Positions 50,282-63,600 of a stretch of 64,000 nt of DNA are shown one piece after another. The stretch's first letter is position 1. The number at the start of each line of letters is the position of its first letter. The notes below the pieces were generated by a model, which saw nothing but the letters and a program-made list of their open reading frames with translations, was not told where the DNA came from and did no database searches. Source of the stretch: Henricia sp. BOLD:AAB3569 (taxonomy: Eukaryota > Echinodermata > Asteroidea > Spinulosida > Echinasteridae). The position numbers and the translations under genes were made by a program. Location: contig JBBELK010001079.1 in assembly GCA_037783545.1 (NCBI GenBank), positions 1 through 64,000 on the forward strand, in the 5' to 3' direction.

Positions 50282-51600
50282 GTGCGCAATATAGAGAGTT
50301 TAGGGCATGCAAAATTTGAAGTTCGTCGGAACATTTTTCGACCTCCAAATTTGCCGACGTTTGGACCACACTTTGACCAAATTGCCGAGCCAAACTGCGG
50401 TGCGTTAACGACAGTCCGAATGACTGAGCATGCGCACAACTCAGGAGTACCCCAAAGAGGTGTGTACAGACAGCCACGGTTTGCGTGAGAGCAGTCAGGA
50501 AGCCTCAACCCAGTTTTTTCTAAACTTTGAAATTTCTCTGCCATTTCCCGGCGAAAGTCTGTCAATTTTTTATGACAAGTGCGCAATATAGAGAGTTTAG
50601 GGCATGCAAAATTTGAAGTTCGTCGGAACATTTTTCGACCTCCAAATTTGCCGACGTTTGGACCACACTTTGACCAAATTGCCGAGCCAAACTGCGGTGC
50701 GTTAACGACAGTCCGAATGACTGAGCATGCGCACAACTCAGGAGTACCCCAAAGAGGTGTGTACAGACAGCCACGGTTTGCGTGAGAGCAGTCAGGAAGC
50801 CTCAACCCAGTTTTTTCTAAACTTTGAAATTTCTCTGCCATTTCCCGGCGAAAGTCTGTCAATTTTTTATGACAAGTGCGCAATATAGAGAGTTTAGGGC
50901 ATGCAAAATTTGAAGTTCGTCGGAACATTTTTCGACCTCCAAATTTGCCGACGTTTGGACCACACTTTGACCAAATTGCCGAGCCAAACTGCGGTGCGTT
51001 AACGACAGTCCGAATGACTGAGCATGCGCACAACTCAGGAGTACCCCAAAGAGGTGTGTACAGACAGCCACGGTTTGCGTGAGAGCAGTCAGGAAGCCTC
51101 AACCCAGTTTTTTCTAAACTTTGAAATTTCTCTGCCATTTCCCGGCGAAAGTCTGTCAATTTTTTATGACAAGTGCGCAATATAGAGAGTTTAGGGCATG
51201 CAAAATTTGAAGTTCGTCGGAACATTTTTCGACCTCCAAATTTGCCGACGTTTGGATCACACTTTGACCAAATTGCCGAGCCAAACTGCGGTGCGTTAAC
51301 GACAGTCCGAATGACTGAGCATGCGCACAACTCAGGAGTACCCCAAAGAGGTGTGTACAGACAGCCACGGTTTGCGTGAGAGCAGTCAGGAAGCCTCAAC
51401 CCAGTTTTTTCTAAACTTTGAAATTTTTCTGCCATTTCCCGGCGAAAGTCTGTCAATTTTTTATGACAAGTGCGCAATATAGAGAGTTTAGGGCATGCAA
51501 AATTTGAAGTTCGTCGGAACCTTTTTTCGACCTCCAAATTTGCCGACGTTTGGACCACACTTTGACCAAATTGCCGAGCCAAACTGCGGTGCGTTAACGA

Positions 51601-51694
51601 CAGTCCGAATGACTGAGCATGCGCACAACTCAGGAGTACCCCAAAGACAGTCCGAATGACTGAGCATGCGCACAACTCAGGAGTACCCCAAAGA
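51601..51694 (+). repeat. 47-bp tandem duplication inside one monomer
   Basis: Consensus bases from CAGTCCGAAT to CCCCAAAGA occur twice in a row (51,601-51,647 and 51,648-51,694). With an extra base in the AACCTTTTTTCG segment near 51,521, this makes the interval 345 bp, the longest in the window. The duplicated segment includes the CTGAG/CTCAG dyad and GCATGCGCA, so this monomer has two of each. The change is unique here. Confidence 0.92.
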
Positions 51695-52034
51695 GGTGTG
51701 TACAGACAGCCACGGTTTGCGTGAGAGCAGTCAGGAAGCCTCAACCCAGTTTTTTCTAAACTTTGAAATTTCTCTGCCATTTCCCGGCGAAAGTCTGTCA
51801 ATTTTTTATGACAAGTGCGCAATATAGAGAGTTTAGGGCATGCAAAATTTGAAGTTCGTCGGAACATTTTTCGACCTCCAAATTTGCCGACGTTTGGACC
51901 ACACTTTGACCAAATTGCCGAGCCAAACTGCGGTACGTTAACGACAGTCCGAATGACTGAGCATGCGCACAACTCAGGAGTACCCCAAAGAGGTGTGTAC
52001 AGACAGCCACGGTTTGCGTGAGAGCAGTCAGGAA

Positions 52035-52048
52035 GCCTCAAGCCTCAA
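52035..52048 (+). repeat. 7-bp tandem duplication (GCCTCAA x2)
   Basis: GGAAGCCTCAA continues with a second GCCTCAA before CCCAG. Together with a 7-T run near 52,105 it makes the interval 305 bp. It is not shared with any other monomer. Confidence 0.9.
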
Positions 52049-52416
52049 CCCAGTTTTTTCTAAACTTTGAAATTTCTCTGCCATTTCCCGGCGAAAGTCT
52101 GTCAATTTTTTTATGACAAGTGCGCAATATAGAGAGTTTAGGGCATGCAAAATTTGAAGTTCGTCGGAACATTTTTCGACCTCCAAATTTGCCGACGTTT
52201 GGACCACACTTTGACCAAATTGCCGAGCCAAACTGCGGTACGTTAACGACAGTCCGAATGACTGAGCATGCGCACAACTCAGGAGTACCCCAAAGAGGTG
52301 TGTACAGACAGCCACGGTTTGCGTGAGAGCAGTCAGGAAGCCTCAACCCATTTTTTTCTAAACTTTGAAATTTCTCTGCCATTTCCCGGCGAAAGTCTGT
52401 CAATTTTTTATGACAA

Positions 52417-53907
52417 GTGCGCAATATAGAGAGTTTAGGGCATGCAAAATTTGAAGTTCGTCGGAACATTTTTCGACCTCCAAATTTGCCGACGTTTGGA
52501 CCACACTTTGACCAAATTGCCGAGCCAAACTGCGGTACGTTAACGACAGTCCGAATGACTGAGCATGCGCACAACTCAGGAGTACCCCAAAGAGGTGTGT
52601 ACAGACAGCCACGGTTTGCGTGAGAGCTGTCAGGAAGCCTCAACCCAGTTTTTTCTAAACTTTGAAATTTCTCTGCCATTTCCCGGCGAAAGTCTGTCAA
52701 TTTTTTATGACAAGTGCGCAATATAGAGAGTTTAGGGCATGCAAAATTTGAAGTTCGTCGGAACATTTTTCGACCTCCAAATTTGCCGACGTTTGGACCA
52801 CACTTTGACCAAATTGCCGAGCCAAACTGCGGTGCGTTAACGACAGTCCGAATGCCTGAGCATGCGCACAACTCAGGAGTACCCCAAAGAGGTGTGTACA
52901 GACAGCCACGGTTTGCGTGAGAGCAGTCAGGAAGCCTCAACCCAGTTTTTTCTAAACTTTGAAATTTCTCTGCCATTTCCCGGCGAAAGTCTGTCAATTT
53001 TTTTATGACAAGTGCGCAATATAGAGAGTTTAGGGCATGCAAAATTTGAAGTTCGTCGGAACATTTTTCGACCTCCAAATTTGCCGACGTTTGGACCACA
53101 CTTTTACCAAATTGCCGAGCCAAACTGCGGTGCGTTAACGACAGTCCGAATGACTGAGCATGCGCACAACTCAGGAGTACCCTAAAGAGGTGTGTACAGA
53201 CAGCCACGGTTTGCGTGAGAGCAGTCAGGAAGCCTCAACCCAGTTTTTTTCTAAACTTTGAAATTTCTCTGCCCATTTCCCGGCGAAAGTCTGTCAATTT
53301 TTTATGACAAGTGCGCAATATAGAGAGTTTAGGGCATGCAAAATTTGAAGTTCGTCGGAACATTTTTCGACCTCCAAATTTGCCGACGTTTGGACCACAC
53401 TTTGACCAAATTGCCGAGCCAAACTGCGGGTACGTTAACGACAGTCCGAATGACTGAGCATGCGCACAACTCAGGAGTACCCCAAAGAGGTGTGTACAGA
53501 CAGCCACGGTTTGCGTGAGAGCAGTCAGGAAGCCTCAACCCAGTTTTTTCTAAACTTTGAAATTTCTCTGCCATTTCCCGGCGAAAGTCTGTCAATTTTT
53601 TATGACAAGTGCGCAATATAGAGAGTTTAGGGCATGCAAAATTTGAAGTTCGTCGGAACATTTTTCGACCTCCAAATTTGCCGACGTTTGGACCACACTT
53701 TGACCAAATTGCCGAGCCAAACTGCGGTGCGTTAACGACAGTCCGAATGACTGAGCATGCGCACAACTCGGGAGTACCCCCAAAGAGGTGTGTACAGACA
53801 GCCACGGTTTGCGTGAGAGCAGTCAGGAAGCCTCAACCCAGTTTTTTCTAAACTTTGAAATTTCTCTGCCATTTCCCGGCGAAAGTCTGTCAATTTTTTT
53901 ATGACAA
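52417..53907 (+). repeat. ~1,491-bp 5-mer, copy 1
   Basis: Markers in order: GGTACGTT (52,537), GAGAGCTGTC (52,628), CACTTTTACC (53,105), CCCTAAAG (53,183), a GTACGTT monomer with an extra G (near 53,430) and ACTCGGGAG (53,770). All recur 1,490-1,493 bp downstream. The small offset differences come from single-base indels private to each copy. Confidence 0.88.
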
Positions 53908-55395
53908 GTGCGCAATATAGAGAGTTTAGGGCATGCAAAATTTGAAGTTCGTCAGAACATTTTTCGACCTCCAAATTTGCCGACGTTTGGACCACACTTT
54001 GACCAAATTGCCGAGCCAAACTGCGGTACGTTAACGACAGTCCGAATGACTGAGCATGCGCACAACTCAGGAGTACCCCAAAGAGGTGTGTACAGACAGC
54101 CACGGTTTGCGTGAGAGCTGTCAGGAAGCCTCAACCCAGTTTTTCTAAACTTTGAAATTTCTCTGCCATTTCCCGGCGAAAGTCTGTCAATTTTTTATGA
54201 CAAGTGCGCAATATAGAGAGTTTAGGGCATGCAAAATTTGAAGTTCGTCGGAACATTTTTCGACCTCCAAATTTGCCGACGTTTGGACCACACTTTGACC
54301 AAATTGCCGAGCCAAACTGCGGTGCGTTAACGACAGTCCGAATGACTGAGCATGCGCACAACTCAGGAGTACCCCAAAGAGGTGTGTACAGACAGCCACG
54401 GTTTGCGTGAGGAGAGCAGTCAGGAAGCCTCAACCCAGTTTTTTCTAAACTTTGAAATTTCTCTGCCATTTCCCGGCGAAAGTCTGTCAATTTTTTTATG
54501 ACAAGTGCGCAATATAGAGAGTTTAGGGCATGCAAAATTTGAAGTTCGTCGGAACATTTTTCGACCTCCAAATTTGCCGACGTTTGGACCACACTTTTAC
54601 CAAATTGCCGAGCCAAACTGCGGTGCGTTAACGACAGTACGAATGACTGAGCATGCGCACAACTCAGGAGTACCCTAAAGAGGTGTGTACAGACAGCCAC
54701 GGTTTGCGTGAGAGCAGTCAGGAAGCCTCAACCCAGTTTTTTCTAAACTTTGAAATTTCTCTGCCATTTCCCGGCGAAAGTCTGTCAATTTTTTATGACA
54801 AGTGCGCAATATAGAGAGTTTAGGGCATGCAAAATTTGAAGTTCGTCGGAACATTTTTCGACCTCCAAATTTGCCGACGTTTGGACCACACTTTGACCAA
54901 ATTGCCGAGCCAAACTGCGGTACGTTAACGACAGTCCGAATGACTGAGCATGCGCACAACTCAGGAGTACCCCAAAGAGGTGTGTACAGACAGCCACGGT
55001 TTGTCGTGAGAGCAGTCAGGAAGCCTCAACCCAGTTTTTTCTAACTTTGAAATTTCTCTGCCATTTCCCGGCGAAAGTCTGTCAATTTTTTATGACAAGT
55101 GCGCAATATAGAGAGTTTAGGGCATGCAAAATTTGAAGTTCGTCGGAACATTTTTCGACCTCCAAATTTGCCGACGTTTGGACCACACTTTGACCAAATT
55201 GCCGAGCCAAACTGCGGTGCGTTAACGACAGTCCGAATGACTGAGCATGCGCACAACTCGGGAGTACCCCAAAGAGGTGTGTACAGACAGCCACGGTTTG
55301 CGTGAGAGCAGTCAGGAAGCCTCAACCCAGTTTTTTCTAAACTTTGAAATTTCTCTGCCATTTCCCGGCGAAAGTCTGTCAATTTTTTATGACAA
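53908..55395 (+). repeat. ~1,491-bp 5-mer, copy 2
   Basis: Repeats GGTACGTT (54,028), GAGAGCTGTC (54,119), CACTTTTACC (54,598), CCCTAAAG (54,676), GTACGTT (near 54,922) and ACTCGGGAG (55,260). Private changes are a 5-T first run near 54,140, an extra GGA in GTGAGGAGAGC near 54,412 and GTTTGTCGTG near 55,002. Confidence 0.88.
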
Positions 55396-55869
55396 GTGCG
55401 CAATATAGAGAGTTTAGGGCATGCAAAATTTGAAGTTCGTCGGAACATTTTTCGACCTCCAAATTTGCCGACGTTTGGACCACACTTTGACCAAATTGCC
55501 GAGCCAAACTGCGGTGCGTTAACGACAGTCCGAATGACTGAGCATGCGCACAACTCAGGAGTACCCCAAAGAGGTGTGTACAGACAGCCACGGTTTGCGT
55601 GAGAGCAGTCAGGAAGCCTCAACCCAGTTTTTTCTAAACTTTGAAATTTCTCTGCCATTTCCCGGCGAAAGTCTGTCAATTTTTTTATGACAAGTGCGCA
55701 ATATAGAGAGTTTAGGGCATGCAAAATTTGAAGTTCGTCGGAACATTTTTCGACCTCCAAATTTGCCGACGTTTGGACCACACTTTGACCAAATTGCCGA
55801 GCCAAACTGCGGTGCGTTAACGACAGTCCGAATGACTGAGCATGCGCACAACTCAGGAGTACCCCAAAG

Positions 55870-55900
55870 AGGTGTGTACATAGCAGTCAGAAAGCCTCAA
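55870..55900 (+). repeat. 20-bp net deletion junction
   Basis: GTGTGTACA is followed by TAGCAGTCAG, replacing the consensus segment that holds the CACGGTTTGC unit boundary. The interval is 278 bp, the shortest in the window. It is followed by CAGAAAGCC (55,891) and CTCTGGCATT (55,933), both of which recur 1,784 bp downstream. Confidence 0.88.
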
Positions 55901-57671
55901 CCCAGTTTTTTCTAAACTTTGAAATTTCTCTGGCATTTCCCGGCGAAAGTCTGTCAATTTTTTTATGACAAGTGCGCAATATAGAGAGTTTAGGGCATGC
56001 AAAATTTGAAGCTCGTCGGAACATTTTTCGACCTCCAAATTTGCCGACGTTTGGACCACACTTTGACCAAATTGCCGAGCCAAACTGCGGTGCGTTAACG
56101 ACAGTCCGAATGACTGAGCATGCGCACAACTCAGGAGTACCCCAAAGAGGTGTGTACAGACAGCCACGGTTTGCGTGAGAGCAGTCAGGAAGCCTCAACC
56201 CAGTTTTTTTCTAAACTTTGAAATTTCTCTGCCATTTCCCGGCGAAAGTCTGTCAATTTTTATGACAAGTGCGCAATATAGAGAGTTTAGGGCATGCAAA
56301 ATTTGAAGTTCGTCGGAACATTTTTCGACCTCCAAATTTGCCGACGTTTGGACCACACTTTGACCAAATTGCCGAGCCAAACTGCGGTGCGTTAACGACA
56401 GTCCGAATGACTGAGCATGCGCACAACTCAGGAGTACCCCAAAGAGGTGTGTACAGACAGCCACGGTTTGCGTGAGAGCAGTCAGGAAGCCTCAACCCAG
56501 TTTTTTCTAAACTTTGAAATTTCTCTGCCATTTCCCGGCGAAAGTCTGTCAATTTCTTATGACAAGTGCGCAATATAGAGAGTTTAGGGCATGCGAAATT
56601 TGAAGTTCGTCGGAACATTTTTCGACCTCCAAATTTGCCGACGTTTGGACCACACTTTGACCAAATTGCCGAGCCAAACTGCGGTGCGTTAACGACAGTC
56701 CGAATGACTGAGCATGCGCACAACTCAGGAGTACCCCAAAGAGGTGTGTACAGACAGCCACGGTTTGCGTGAGAGCAGTCAGGAAGCCTCAACCCAGTTT
56801 TTTCTAAGCTTTGAAATTTCTCTGCCATTTCCCGGCGAAAGTCTGTCAATTTTGTATGACAAGTGCGCAATATAGAGAGTTTAGGGCATGCAAAATTTGA
56901 AGTTCGTCGGAACATTTTTCGACCTCCAAATTTGCCGACGTTTGGACCACACTTTGACCAAATTGCCGAGCCAAACTGCGGTGCGTTAACGACAGTCCGA
57001 ATGACTGAGCATGCGCACAACTCAGGAGTACCCCAAAGAGGTGTGTACAGACAGCCACGGTTTGCGTGAGAGCAGTCAGGAAGCCTCAACCCAGTTTTTT
57101 CTAAACTTTGAAATTTCTCTGCCATTTCCCGGCGAAAGTCTGTAAATTTGTTATGACAAGTGCGCAATATAGAGAGTTTAGGGCATGCAAAATTTGAAGT
57201 TCGTCGGAACATTTTTCGACCTCCAAATTTGCCGACGTTTGGACCACACTTTGACCAAATTGCCGAGCCAAACTGCGGTGCGTTAACGACAGTCCGAATG
57301 ACTGAGCATGCGCACAACTCAGGAGTACCCCAAAGAGGTGTGTACAGACAGCCACGGTTTGCGTGAGAGCAGTCAGGAAGCCTCAACCCAGTTTTTTCTA
57401 AACTTTGAAATTTCTCTGCCATTTCCCGGCGAAAGTCTGTAAATTTGTTATGACAATGTGCGCAATATAGAGAGTTTAGGGCATGCAAAATTTGAAGTTC
57501 GTCGGAACATTTTTCGACCTCCAAATTTGCCGACGTTTGGACCACACTTTGACCAAATTGCCGAGCCAAACTGCGGTGCGTTAACGACAGTCCGAATGAC
57601 TGAGCATGCGCACAACTCAGGAGTACCCCAAAGAGGTGTGTACAGACAGCCACGGTTTGCGTGAGAGCAGT
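55888..57671 (+). repeat. Probable 1,784-bp 6-mer at the right side
   Basis: CAGAAAGCC (55,891) and CTCTGGCATT (55,933) recur at 57,675 and 57,717, exactly 1,784 bp later. Only two linked markers support it. The 20-bp deletion just upstream is not duplicated, so it arose afterwards or lies outside the exchanged segment. Confidence 0.65.
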
Positions 57672-58249
57672 CAGAAAGCCTCAACCCAGTTTTTTCTAAA
57701 CTTTGAAATTTCTCTGGCATTTCCCGGCGAAAGTCTGTCAATTTTTTATGACAAGTGCGCAATATAGAGAGTTTAGGGCATGCAAAATTTGAAGTTCGTC
57801 GAACATTTTTCGACCTCCAAATTTGCCGACGTTTGGACCACACTTTGACCAAATTGCCGAGCCAAACTGCGGTGCGTTAACGACAGTCCGAATGACTGAG
57901 CATGCGCACAACTCAGGAGTACCCCAAAGAGGTGTGTACAGACAGCCACGGTTTGCGTGAGAGCAGTCAGGAAGCCTCAACCCATTTTTTTCTAAACTTT
58001 GAAATTTCTCTGCCATTTCCGGCGAAAGTCTGTAATTTTTTTATGACAAGTGCGCAATATAGAGAGTTTAGGGCATGCAAAATTTGAAGTTCGTCGGAAC
58101 ATTTTTCGACCTCCAAATTTGCCGACGTTTGGACCACACTTTGACCAAATTGCCGAGCCAAACTGCGGTGCGTTAACGACAGTCCGAATGACTGAGCATG
58201 CGCACAACTCAGGAGTACCCCAAAGAGGTGTGTACAGACAGCCACGGTT

Positions 58250-58820
58250 TGCGTGAGAGCTGTCAGGAAGCCTCAACCCAGTTTTTTCTAAACTTTGAAA
58301 TTTCTCTGCCATTTCCCGGCGAAAGTCTGTCAATTTTTTATGACAAGTGCGCAATATAGAGAGTTTAGGGCATGCAAAATTTGAAGTTCGTCGGAACATT
58401 TTCGACCTCCAAATTTGCCGACGTTTGGACCACACTTTGACCAATTGCCGAGCCAAACTGCGGTGCGTTAACGACAGTCCGAATGACTGAGCATGCGCAC
58501 AACTCAGGAGTACCCCAAAGAGGTGTGTACAGACAGCCACGGTTTGCGTGAGAGCAGTCAGGAAGCCTCAACCCAGTTTTTTCTAAACTTTGAAATTTCT
58601 CTGCCATTTCCCGGCGAAAGTCTGTCAATTTTTTTATGACAAGTGCGCAATATAGAGAGTTTAGGGCATGCAAAATTTGAAGTTCGTCGGAACATTTTTC
58701 GACCTCCAAATTTGCCGACGTTTGGACCACACTTTTACCAAATTGCCGAGCCAAACTGCGGTGCGTTAACGACAGTCCGAATGACTGAGCATGCGCACAA
58801 CTCAGGAGTACCCCTAAAGA
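58250..58820 (+). repeat. Third, displaced copy of the GCTGTC / TTTTACC / CCTAAAG haplotype
   Basis: GAGAGCTGTC (58,261), CACTTTTACC (58,735) and CCCTAAAG (58,815) occur in the same order as in the two 5-mers, about 4.14 kb (14 monomers) after copy 2. The monomer between the first two markers has short deletions (CATTTTCGACC near 58,400 and GACCAATTGCC near 58,442), consistent with independent decay. Confidence 0.8.
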
Positions 58821-59177
58821 GGTGTGTACAGGACAGCCACGGTTTGCGTGAGAGCAGTCAGGAAGCCTCAACCCAGTTTTTTCTAACTTTGAAATTTCTC
58901 TGCCATTTCCCGGCGAAAGTCTGTCAATTTTTTATGACAAGTGCGCAATATAGAGAGTTTAGGGCATGCAAAAATTTGAAGTTCGTCGGAACATTTTTCG
59001 ACATCCAAATTTGCCGACGTTTGGACCACACTTTGACCAAATTGCCGAGCCAAACTGCGGTGCGTTAACGACAGTCCGAATGACTGAGCATGCGCACAAC
59101 TCAGGAGTACCCCAAAGAGGTGTGTACAGACAGCCACGGTTTGCGTGAGAGCAGTCAGGAAGCCTCAACCCAGTTTT

Positions 59178-60664
59178 ATCTAAACTTTGAAATTTCTCTG
59201 GCATTTCCCGGCGAAAGTCTGTCAATTTTTTATGACAAAGTGCGCAATATAGAGAGTTTAGGGCATGCAAAATTTGAAGTTCGTCGGAACATTTTTCGAC
59301 CTCCAAATTTGCCGACGTTTGGACCACACTTTGACCAAATTGCCGAGCCAAACTGCGGTGCGTTAACGACAGTCCGAATGACTGAGCATGCGCACAACTC
59401 AGGAGTACCCCAAAGAGGTGTGTACAGACAGCCACGGTTTGCGTGAGAGCAGTCAGGAAGCCTCAACCCAGTTTTTTCTAAACTTTGAAATTTCTCTGCC
59501 ATTTCCCGGCGAAAGTCTGTCAATTTTTTATGACAAGTGCGCAATATAGAGAGTTTAGGGCATGCAAAATTTGAAGTTCGTCGGAACATTTTTCGACCTC
59601 CAAATTTGCCGACGTCTTGGACCACACTTTGACCAAATTGCCGAGCCAAACTGCGGTGCGTTAACGACAGTCCGAATGACTGAGCATGCGCACAACTCAG
59701 GAGTACCCCAAAGAGGTGTGTACAGACAGCCACGGTTTGCGTGAGAGCAGTCAGGAAGCCTCAACCCAGTTTTTTCTAAACTTTGAAATTTCTCTGCCAT
59801 TTCCCGGCGAAAGTCTGTCAATTTTTTATGACAAGTGCGCAATATAGAGAGTTTAGGGCATGCAAAATTTGAAGTTCGTCGGAACATTTTTCGACCTCCA
59901 AATTTGCCGACGTTTGGACCACACTTTGACCAAATTGCCGAGCCAAACTGCGGTGCGTTAACGACAGTCCGAATGACTGAGCATGCGCACAACTCAGGAG
60001 TACCCCAAAGAGGTGTGTACAGACAGCCACGGTTTGCGTGAGAGCAGTCAGGAAGCCTCAACCCAGTTTTTTCTAAACTTTGAAATTTCTCTGCCATTTC
60101 CCGGCGAAAGTCTGTCAATTTTTTATGACAAGTGCGCAATATAGAGAGTTTAGGGCATGCAAAATTTGAAGTTCGTCGGAACATTTTTCGACCTCCAAAT
60201 TTGCCGACGTTTGGACCACACTTTGACCAAATTGCCGAGCCAAACTGCGGTGCGTTAACGACAGTCCGAATGACTGAGCATGCGCACAACTCAGGAGTAC
60301 CCCAAAGAGGTGTGTACAGACAGCCACGGTTTGCGTGAGAGCAGTCAGGAAGCCTCAACCCAGTTTTTTCTAAACTTTGAAATTTCTCTGCCATTTCCCG
60401 GCGAAAGTCTGTCAATTTTTTATGACAAGTGCGCAATATAGAGAGTTTAGGGCATGCAAAATTTGAAGTTCGTCGGAACATTTTTCGACCTCCAAATTTG
60501 CCGACGTTTGGACCACACTTTGACCAAATTGCCGAGCCAAACTGCGGTGCGTTAACGACAGTCCGAATGACTGAGCATGCGCACAACTCAGGAGTACCCC
60601 AAAGAGGTGTGTACAGACAGCCACGGTTTGCGTGAGAGCAGTCAGGAAGCCTCAACCCAGTTTT
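59178..60664 (+). repeat. Probable 1,487-bp 5-mer at the right side
   Basis: CAGTTTTATC (59,178) and CTCTGGCATT (59,201) recur at 60,665 and 60,688. Both copies are followed by a monomer with an extra base in the ACGTTTGG segment, but not the same one and not at the same offset (ACGTCTTGG near 59,614, ACGTTTTGG near 60,804). Three consensus monomers lie inside the unit. Confidence 0.65.
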
Positions 60665-63600
60665 ATCTAAACTTTGAAATTTCTCTGGCATTTCCCGGCG
60701 AAAGTCTGTCAATTTTTTATGACAAGTGCGCAATATAGAGAGTTTAGGGCATGCAAAATTTGAAGTTCGTCGGAACATTTTTCGACCTCCAAATTTGCCG
60801 ACGTTTTGGACCACACTTTGACCAAATTGCCGAGCCAAACTGCGGTGCGTTAACGACAGTCCGAATGACTGAGCATGCGCACAACTCAGGAGTACCCCAA
60901 AGAGGTGTGTACAGACAGCCACGGTTTGCGTGAGAGCAGTCAGGAAGCCTCAACCCAGTTTTTTCTAAACTTTGAAATTTCTCTGGCATTTCCCGGCGAA
61001 AGTCTGTCAATTTTTTATGACAAGTGCGCAATATAGAGAGTTTAGGGCATGCAAAATTTGAAGTTCGTCGGAACATTTTTCGACCTCCAAATTTGCCGAC
61101 GTTTGGACCACACTTTGACCAAATTGCCGAGCCAAACTGCGGTGCGTTAACGACAGTCCGAATGACTGAGCATGCGCACAACTCAGGAGTACCCCAAAGA
61201 GGTGTGTACAGACAGCCACGGTTTGCGTGAGAGCAGTCAGGAAGCCTCAACCCAGTTTTTTCTAAACTTTGAAATTTCTCTGCCATTTCCCGGCGAAAGT
61301 CTGTCAATTTTTTATGACAAGTGCGCAATATAGAGAGTTTAGGGCATGCAAGATTTGAAGTTCGTCGGAACATTTTTCGACCTCCAAATTTGCCGACGTT
61401 TGGACCACACTTTGACCAAATTGCCGAGCCAAACTGCGGTGCGTTAACGACAGTCCGAATGACTGAGCATGCGCACAACTCAGGAGTACCCCAAAGAGGT
61501 GTGTACAGACAGCCACGGTTTGCGTGAGAGCAGTCAGGAAGCCTCAACCCAGTTTTTTCTAAACTTTGAAATTTCTCTGCCATTTCCCGGCGAAAGTCTG
61601 TCAATTTTTTTATGACAAGTGTGCAATATAGAGAGTTTAGGGCATGCAAAATTTGAAGTTCGTCGGAACATTTTTCGACCTCCAAATTTGCCGACGTTTG
61701 AACCACACTTTACCAAATTGCCGAGCCAAACTGCGGTGCGTTAACGACAGTCCGAATGACTGAGCATGCGCACAACTCAGGAGTACCCAAAGAGGTGTGT
61801 ACAGACAGCCACGGTTTGCGTGAGAGCAGTCAGGAAGCCTCAACCCAGGTTTTTTCTAAACTTTGAAATTTCTCTGCCATTTCCCGGCGAAAGTCTGTCA
61901 ATTTTTTATGACAAGTGCGCAATATAGAGAGTTTAGGGCATGCAAAATTTGAAGTTCGTCGGAACATTTTTCGACCTCCAAATTTGCCGACGTTTGGACC
62001 ACACTTTGACCAAATTGCCGAGCCAAACTGCGGTGCGTTAACGACAGTCCGAATGACTGAGCATGCGCACAACTCAGGAGTACCCCAAAGAGGGTGTGTA
62101 CAGACAGCCACGGTTTGCGTGAGAGCAGTCAGGAAGCCTCAACCCAGTTTTTTCTAAACTTTGAAATTTCTCTGCCATTTCCCGGCGAAAGTCTGTCAAT
62201 TTTTTATGACAAGTGCGCAATATAGAGAGTTTAGGGCATGCAAAATTTGAAGTTCGTCGGAACATTTTTCGACCTCCAAATTTGCCGACGTTTGGACCAC
62301 ACTTTGACCAAATTGCCGAGCCAAACTGCGGTGCGTTAACGACAGTCCGAATGACTGAGCATGCGCACAACTCAGGAGTACCCCAAAGAGGTGTGTACAG
62401 ACAGCCACGGTTTGCGTGAGAGCAGTCAGGAAGCCTCAACCCAGTTTTTTCTAAACTTTGAAATTTCTCTGCCATTTCCCGGCGAAAGTCTGTCAATTTT
62501 TTATGACAAGTGCGCAATATAGAGAGTTTAGGGCATGCAAAATTTGAAGTTCGTCGGAACATTTTTCGACCTCCAAATTTGCCGACGTTTGGACCACACT
62601 TTGACCAAATTGCCGAGCCAAACTGCGGTGCGTTAACGACAGTCCGAATGACTGAGCATGCGCACAACTCAGGAGTACCCCAAAGAGGTGTGTACAGACA
62701 GCCACGGTTTGCGTGAGAGCAGTCAGGAAGCCTCAACCCAGTTTTTTCTAAACTTTGAAATTTCTCTGCCATTTCCCGGCGAAAGTCTGTCAATTTTTTA
62801 TGACAAGTGCGCAATATAGAGAGTTTAGGGCATGCAAAATTTGAAGTTCGTCGGAACATTTTTCGACCTCCAAATTTGCCGACGTTTGGACCACACTTTG
62901 ACCAAATTGCCGAGCCAAACTGCGGTGCGTTAACGACAGTCCGAATGACTGAGCATGCGCACAACTCAGGAGTACCCCAAAGAGGTGTGTACAGACAGCC
63001 ACGGTTTGCGTGAGAGCAGTCAGGAAGCCTCAACCCAGTTTTTTCTAAACTTTGAAATTTATCTGCCATTTCCCGGCGAAAGTCTGTCAATTTTTTATGA
63101 CAAGTGCGCAATATAGAGAGTTTAGGGCATGCAAAATTTGAAGTTCGTCGGAACATTTTTCGACCTCCAAATTTGCCGACGTTTGGACCACACTTTGACC
63201 AAATTGCCGAGCCAAACTGCGGTGCGTTAACGACAGTCCGAATGACTGAGCATGCGCACAACTCAGGAGTACCCCAAAGAGGTGTGTACAGACAGCCACG
63301 GTTTGCGTGAGAGCAGTCAGGAAGCCTCAACCCAGTTTTTTTCTAAACTTTGAAATTTCTCTGCCATTTCCCGGCGAAAGTCTGTCAATTTTTTATGACA
63401 AGTGCGCAATATAGAGAGTTTAGGGCATGCAAAATTTGAAGTTCGTCGGAACATTTTTCGACCTCCAAATTTGCCGACGTTTGGACCACACTTTGACCAA
63501 ATTGCCGAGCCAAACTGCGGTGCGTTAACGACAGTCCGAATGAGCTGAGCATGCGCACAACTCAGGAAGTACCCCAAAGAGGTGTGTACAGACAGCCACG

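Larger units (their letters stand above)
49009..52041 (-). other. Longest repeat-borne open frame (1,010 codons), probably not a gene
   Basis: One minus-strand frame of the 297-bp unit has no stop codon, so consecutive 297-bp copies read as a 99-residue protein repeat. Here ten copies run on, surviving the 47-bp duplication because that insertion is joined by a +1 change (48 = 3 x 16). Similar frames are at 8,369-11,242 (957 codons), 18,690-21,080 and 24,634-27,024 (796 each), and 27,309-29,669, 42,471-44,831 and 46,929-49,289 (786 each). They end at 7-T runs or other indels and start at arbitrary ATG or GTG codons. I saw no signal peptide, membrane segment or domain I recognise. A stop-free 99-codon frame has a chance of about 1% per frame. 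I judge it non-coding. Confidence 0.25.
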
